A stretch of 5,877 nucleotides of DNA from Bacteriovoracaceae bacterium UBA2394 (GTDB lineage Bacteria > Bdellovibrionota > UBA2394): assembly GCA_002343335.1 (NCBI GenBank), contig DDSI01000243.1:1-5877 (forward strand). Reading direction: 5' to 3'. Under the pieces are notes generated by a model, which was not told the DNA's origin, did no database searches, and saw only the letters and a program-made list of their open reading frames with translations. Position numbers and translations under genes: made by a program. Within the stretch, counting starts at the first letter, position 1. Every line of letters begins with the position of its first letter. Positions 5,299-5,877 of this stretch are shown piece after piece.

Positions 5299-5877
5299 TT
5301 AAGGCGCGCCCACGAGTTGTCCTACTTGAGTGGTGCAGCTCCTCACATCGGAAAGCGCAGGCGCTGAGTCTCCGCCCAAAGAAGAAACAGTGGATGGGAA
5401 GTACTTCCGAAGCTCTTCCGGCAGTGCAGCTCGGACTTCCGCACTTGGCGAGACTAACTTCGCCATCATTCCCGGCAAATCCTTTTCAAAGATTGCTTTA
5501 CTGGAGAATACGCGATCAAATGCGGCGGTCCACATCGCTACATCATTGGGGTGCTTATTGAGCATCACGATGATCGACGCCACAATTTTAGGATCCACAT
5601 ACATTCCAAACATCGAGGGTCGCGCTGAACGACTTAGAAGATGCTTAAAGAGCTCTTCCGAAACATGATTCTGACGATCAAACCATTCACAGACGGACTC
5701 ATTGTCAAAATCTTCCGCGCGCCTCACGATTTCCGCTGTAAGCGAATCAGTCGGAAATTTTGCCGCAAAAACCCAGCCCAACTGACGAACGCCATAATCA
5801 CGCCCGGCGTTCGCGATCCGATCGCGATTCTGAGAAATCTCTTTATCGCTTATGCGATCGGTGACCTGCAAAGTCCT
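5299..5877 (-). CDS. Hypothetical protein, C-terminal part (5' end outside window)
   Basis: The frame is open from the right edge to TAA at 5299, giving 192 visible residues. The first possible start inside the window is a TTG at 5871, but the codons before it are also open, so the gene very likely begins beyond the edge. I do not recognise the protein. It appears mostly helical, with repeated short helix-like units (for example around NAGRDYGVRQLGWVFAAKF, then EELFKHLLSRSARPSMF, then KIVASIIVMLNKHPNDV), which might be alpha-helical repeats of HEAT or similar type. A Ser/Pro/Gly-rich tail follows after about residue 160, with one late Cys (SCTTQ). No membrane segment is seen in this part; whether there is an N-terminal signal is unknown. 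It is the first visible member of the right-hand minus-strand run and lies 42 bp before the DoxX-type gene. Confidence 0.75.
   Translation of the reverse strand, partial: RTLQVTDRISDKEISQNRDRIANAGRDYGVRQLGWVFAAKFPTDSLTAEIVRRAEDFDNESVCEWFDRQNHVSEELFKHLLSRSARPSMFGMYVDPKIVASIIVMLNKHPNDVAMWTAAFDRVFSSKAIFEKDLPGMMAKLVSPSAEVRAALPEELRKYFPSTVSSLGGDSAPALSDVRSCTTQVGQLVGAP

Noticed and set aside
5330..5668. Plus-strand 112-codon frame opposite the right-edge gene
   Set aside because: The minus-strand frame is longer and continuous to the window edge with normal composition; no start signal supports the plus-strand frame.

Overview
This is a compact, protein-coding bacterial segment of intermediate GC content. 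It holds seven genes, five complete and two cut by the window edges. I see no tRNA, rRNA, CRISPR array, phage gene or transposase gene. The organism cannot be named from the sequence. The mix of an exported SGNH hydrolase with an unfamiliar C-terminal part, a stand-alone cyclic-nucleotide-binding protein and a lone coiled-coil protein would suit a Gram-negative of the Bdellovibrionota/deltaproteobacterial type, but that is a guess from style and not from a marker gene.

Layout, left to right. (1) 1-1204, minus: an exported SGNH/GDSL-type hydrolase with all catalytic blocks visible, followed by a linker and an unrecognised second region that runs off the left edge. (2) 1205-1442: a 5' region with nested inverted repeats, then a 121-bp element (1319-1439) whose ends are a perfect 12-bp inverted repeat containing GGGGACAG. 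It looks like a non-autonomous or REP-pair type element and stops three bases past the next gene's stop codon. (3) 1443-1994, minus: a cytoplasmic peroxiredoxin/thioredoxin-like protein with a CNHC active site. (4) 1995-2131: a divergent intergenic region with an 8-bp perfect inverted repeat, a perfect TTGACA box and a strong Shine-Dalgarno. (5) 2132-3745, plus: an FAD-dependent amine-oxidase-type oxidoreductase with a hydrophobic N-terminus. (6) 3729-4112, minus: a stand-alone cyclic-nucleotide-binding domain protein whose 3' end overlaps the oxidoreductase by 17 bp. (7) 4235-4801, minus: an unrecognised helical/coiled-coil protein. (8) 4867-5256, minus: a four-helix DoxX-type membrane protein. 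(9) 5299-5877, minus: the C-terminal part of an unrecognised helical protein cut by the right edge.

How the genes may work together. The four right-hand minus-strand genes lie head to tail with gaps of 42, 65 and 122 bp and may be co-transcribed from right to left, with a possible extra promoter just before the cyclic-nucleotide-binding gene. The redox genes (thioredoxin-like, FAD oxidoreductase, DoxX-type) make a loose redox theme. Only the thioredoxin-like gene and the oxidoreductase share a control region, and nothing shows a common pathway. I do not see a convincing new defence or mobile system. The items most worth follow-up are the unknown C-terminal region of the SGNH hydrolase, the 121-bp inverted-repeat element, the palindromes in the intergenic regions and an apparent excess of the hexamer CGATCG.
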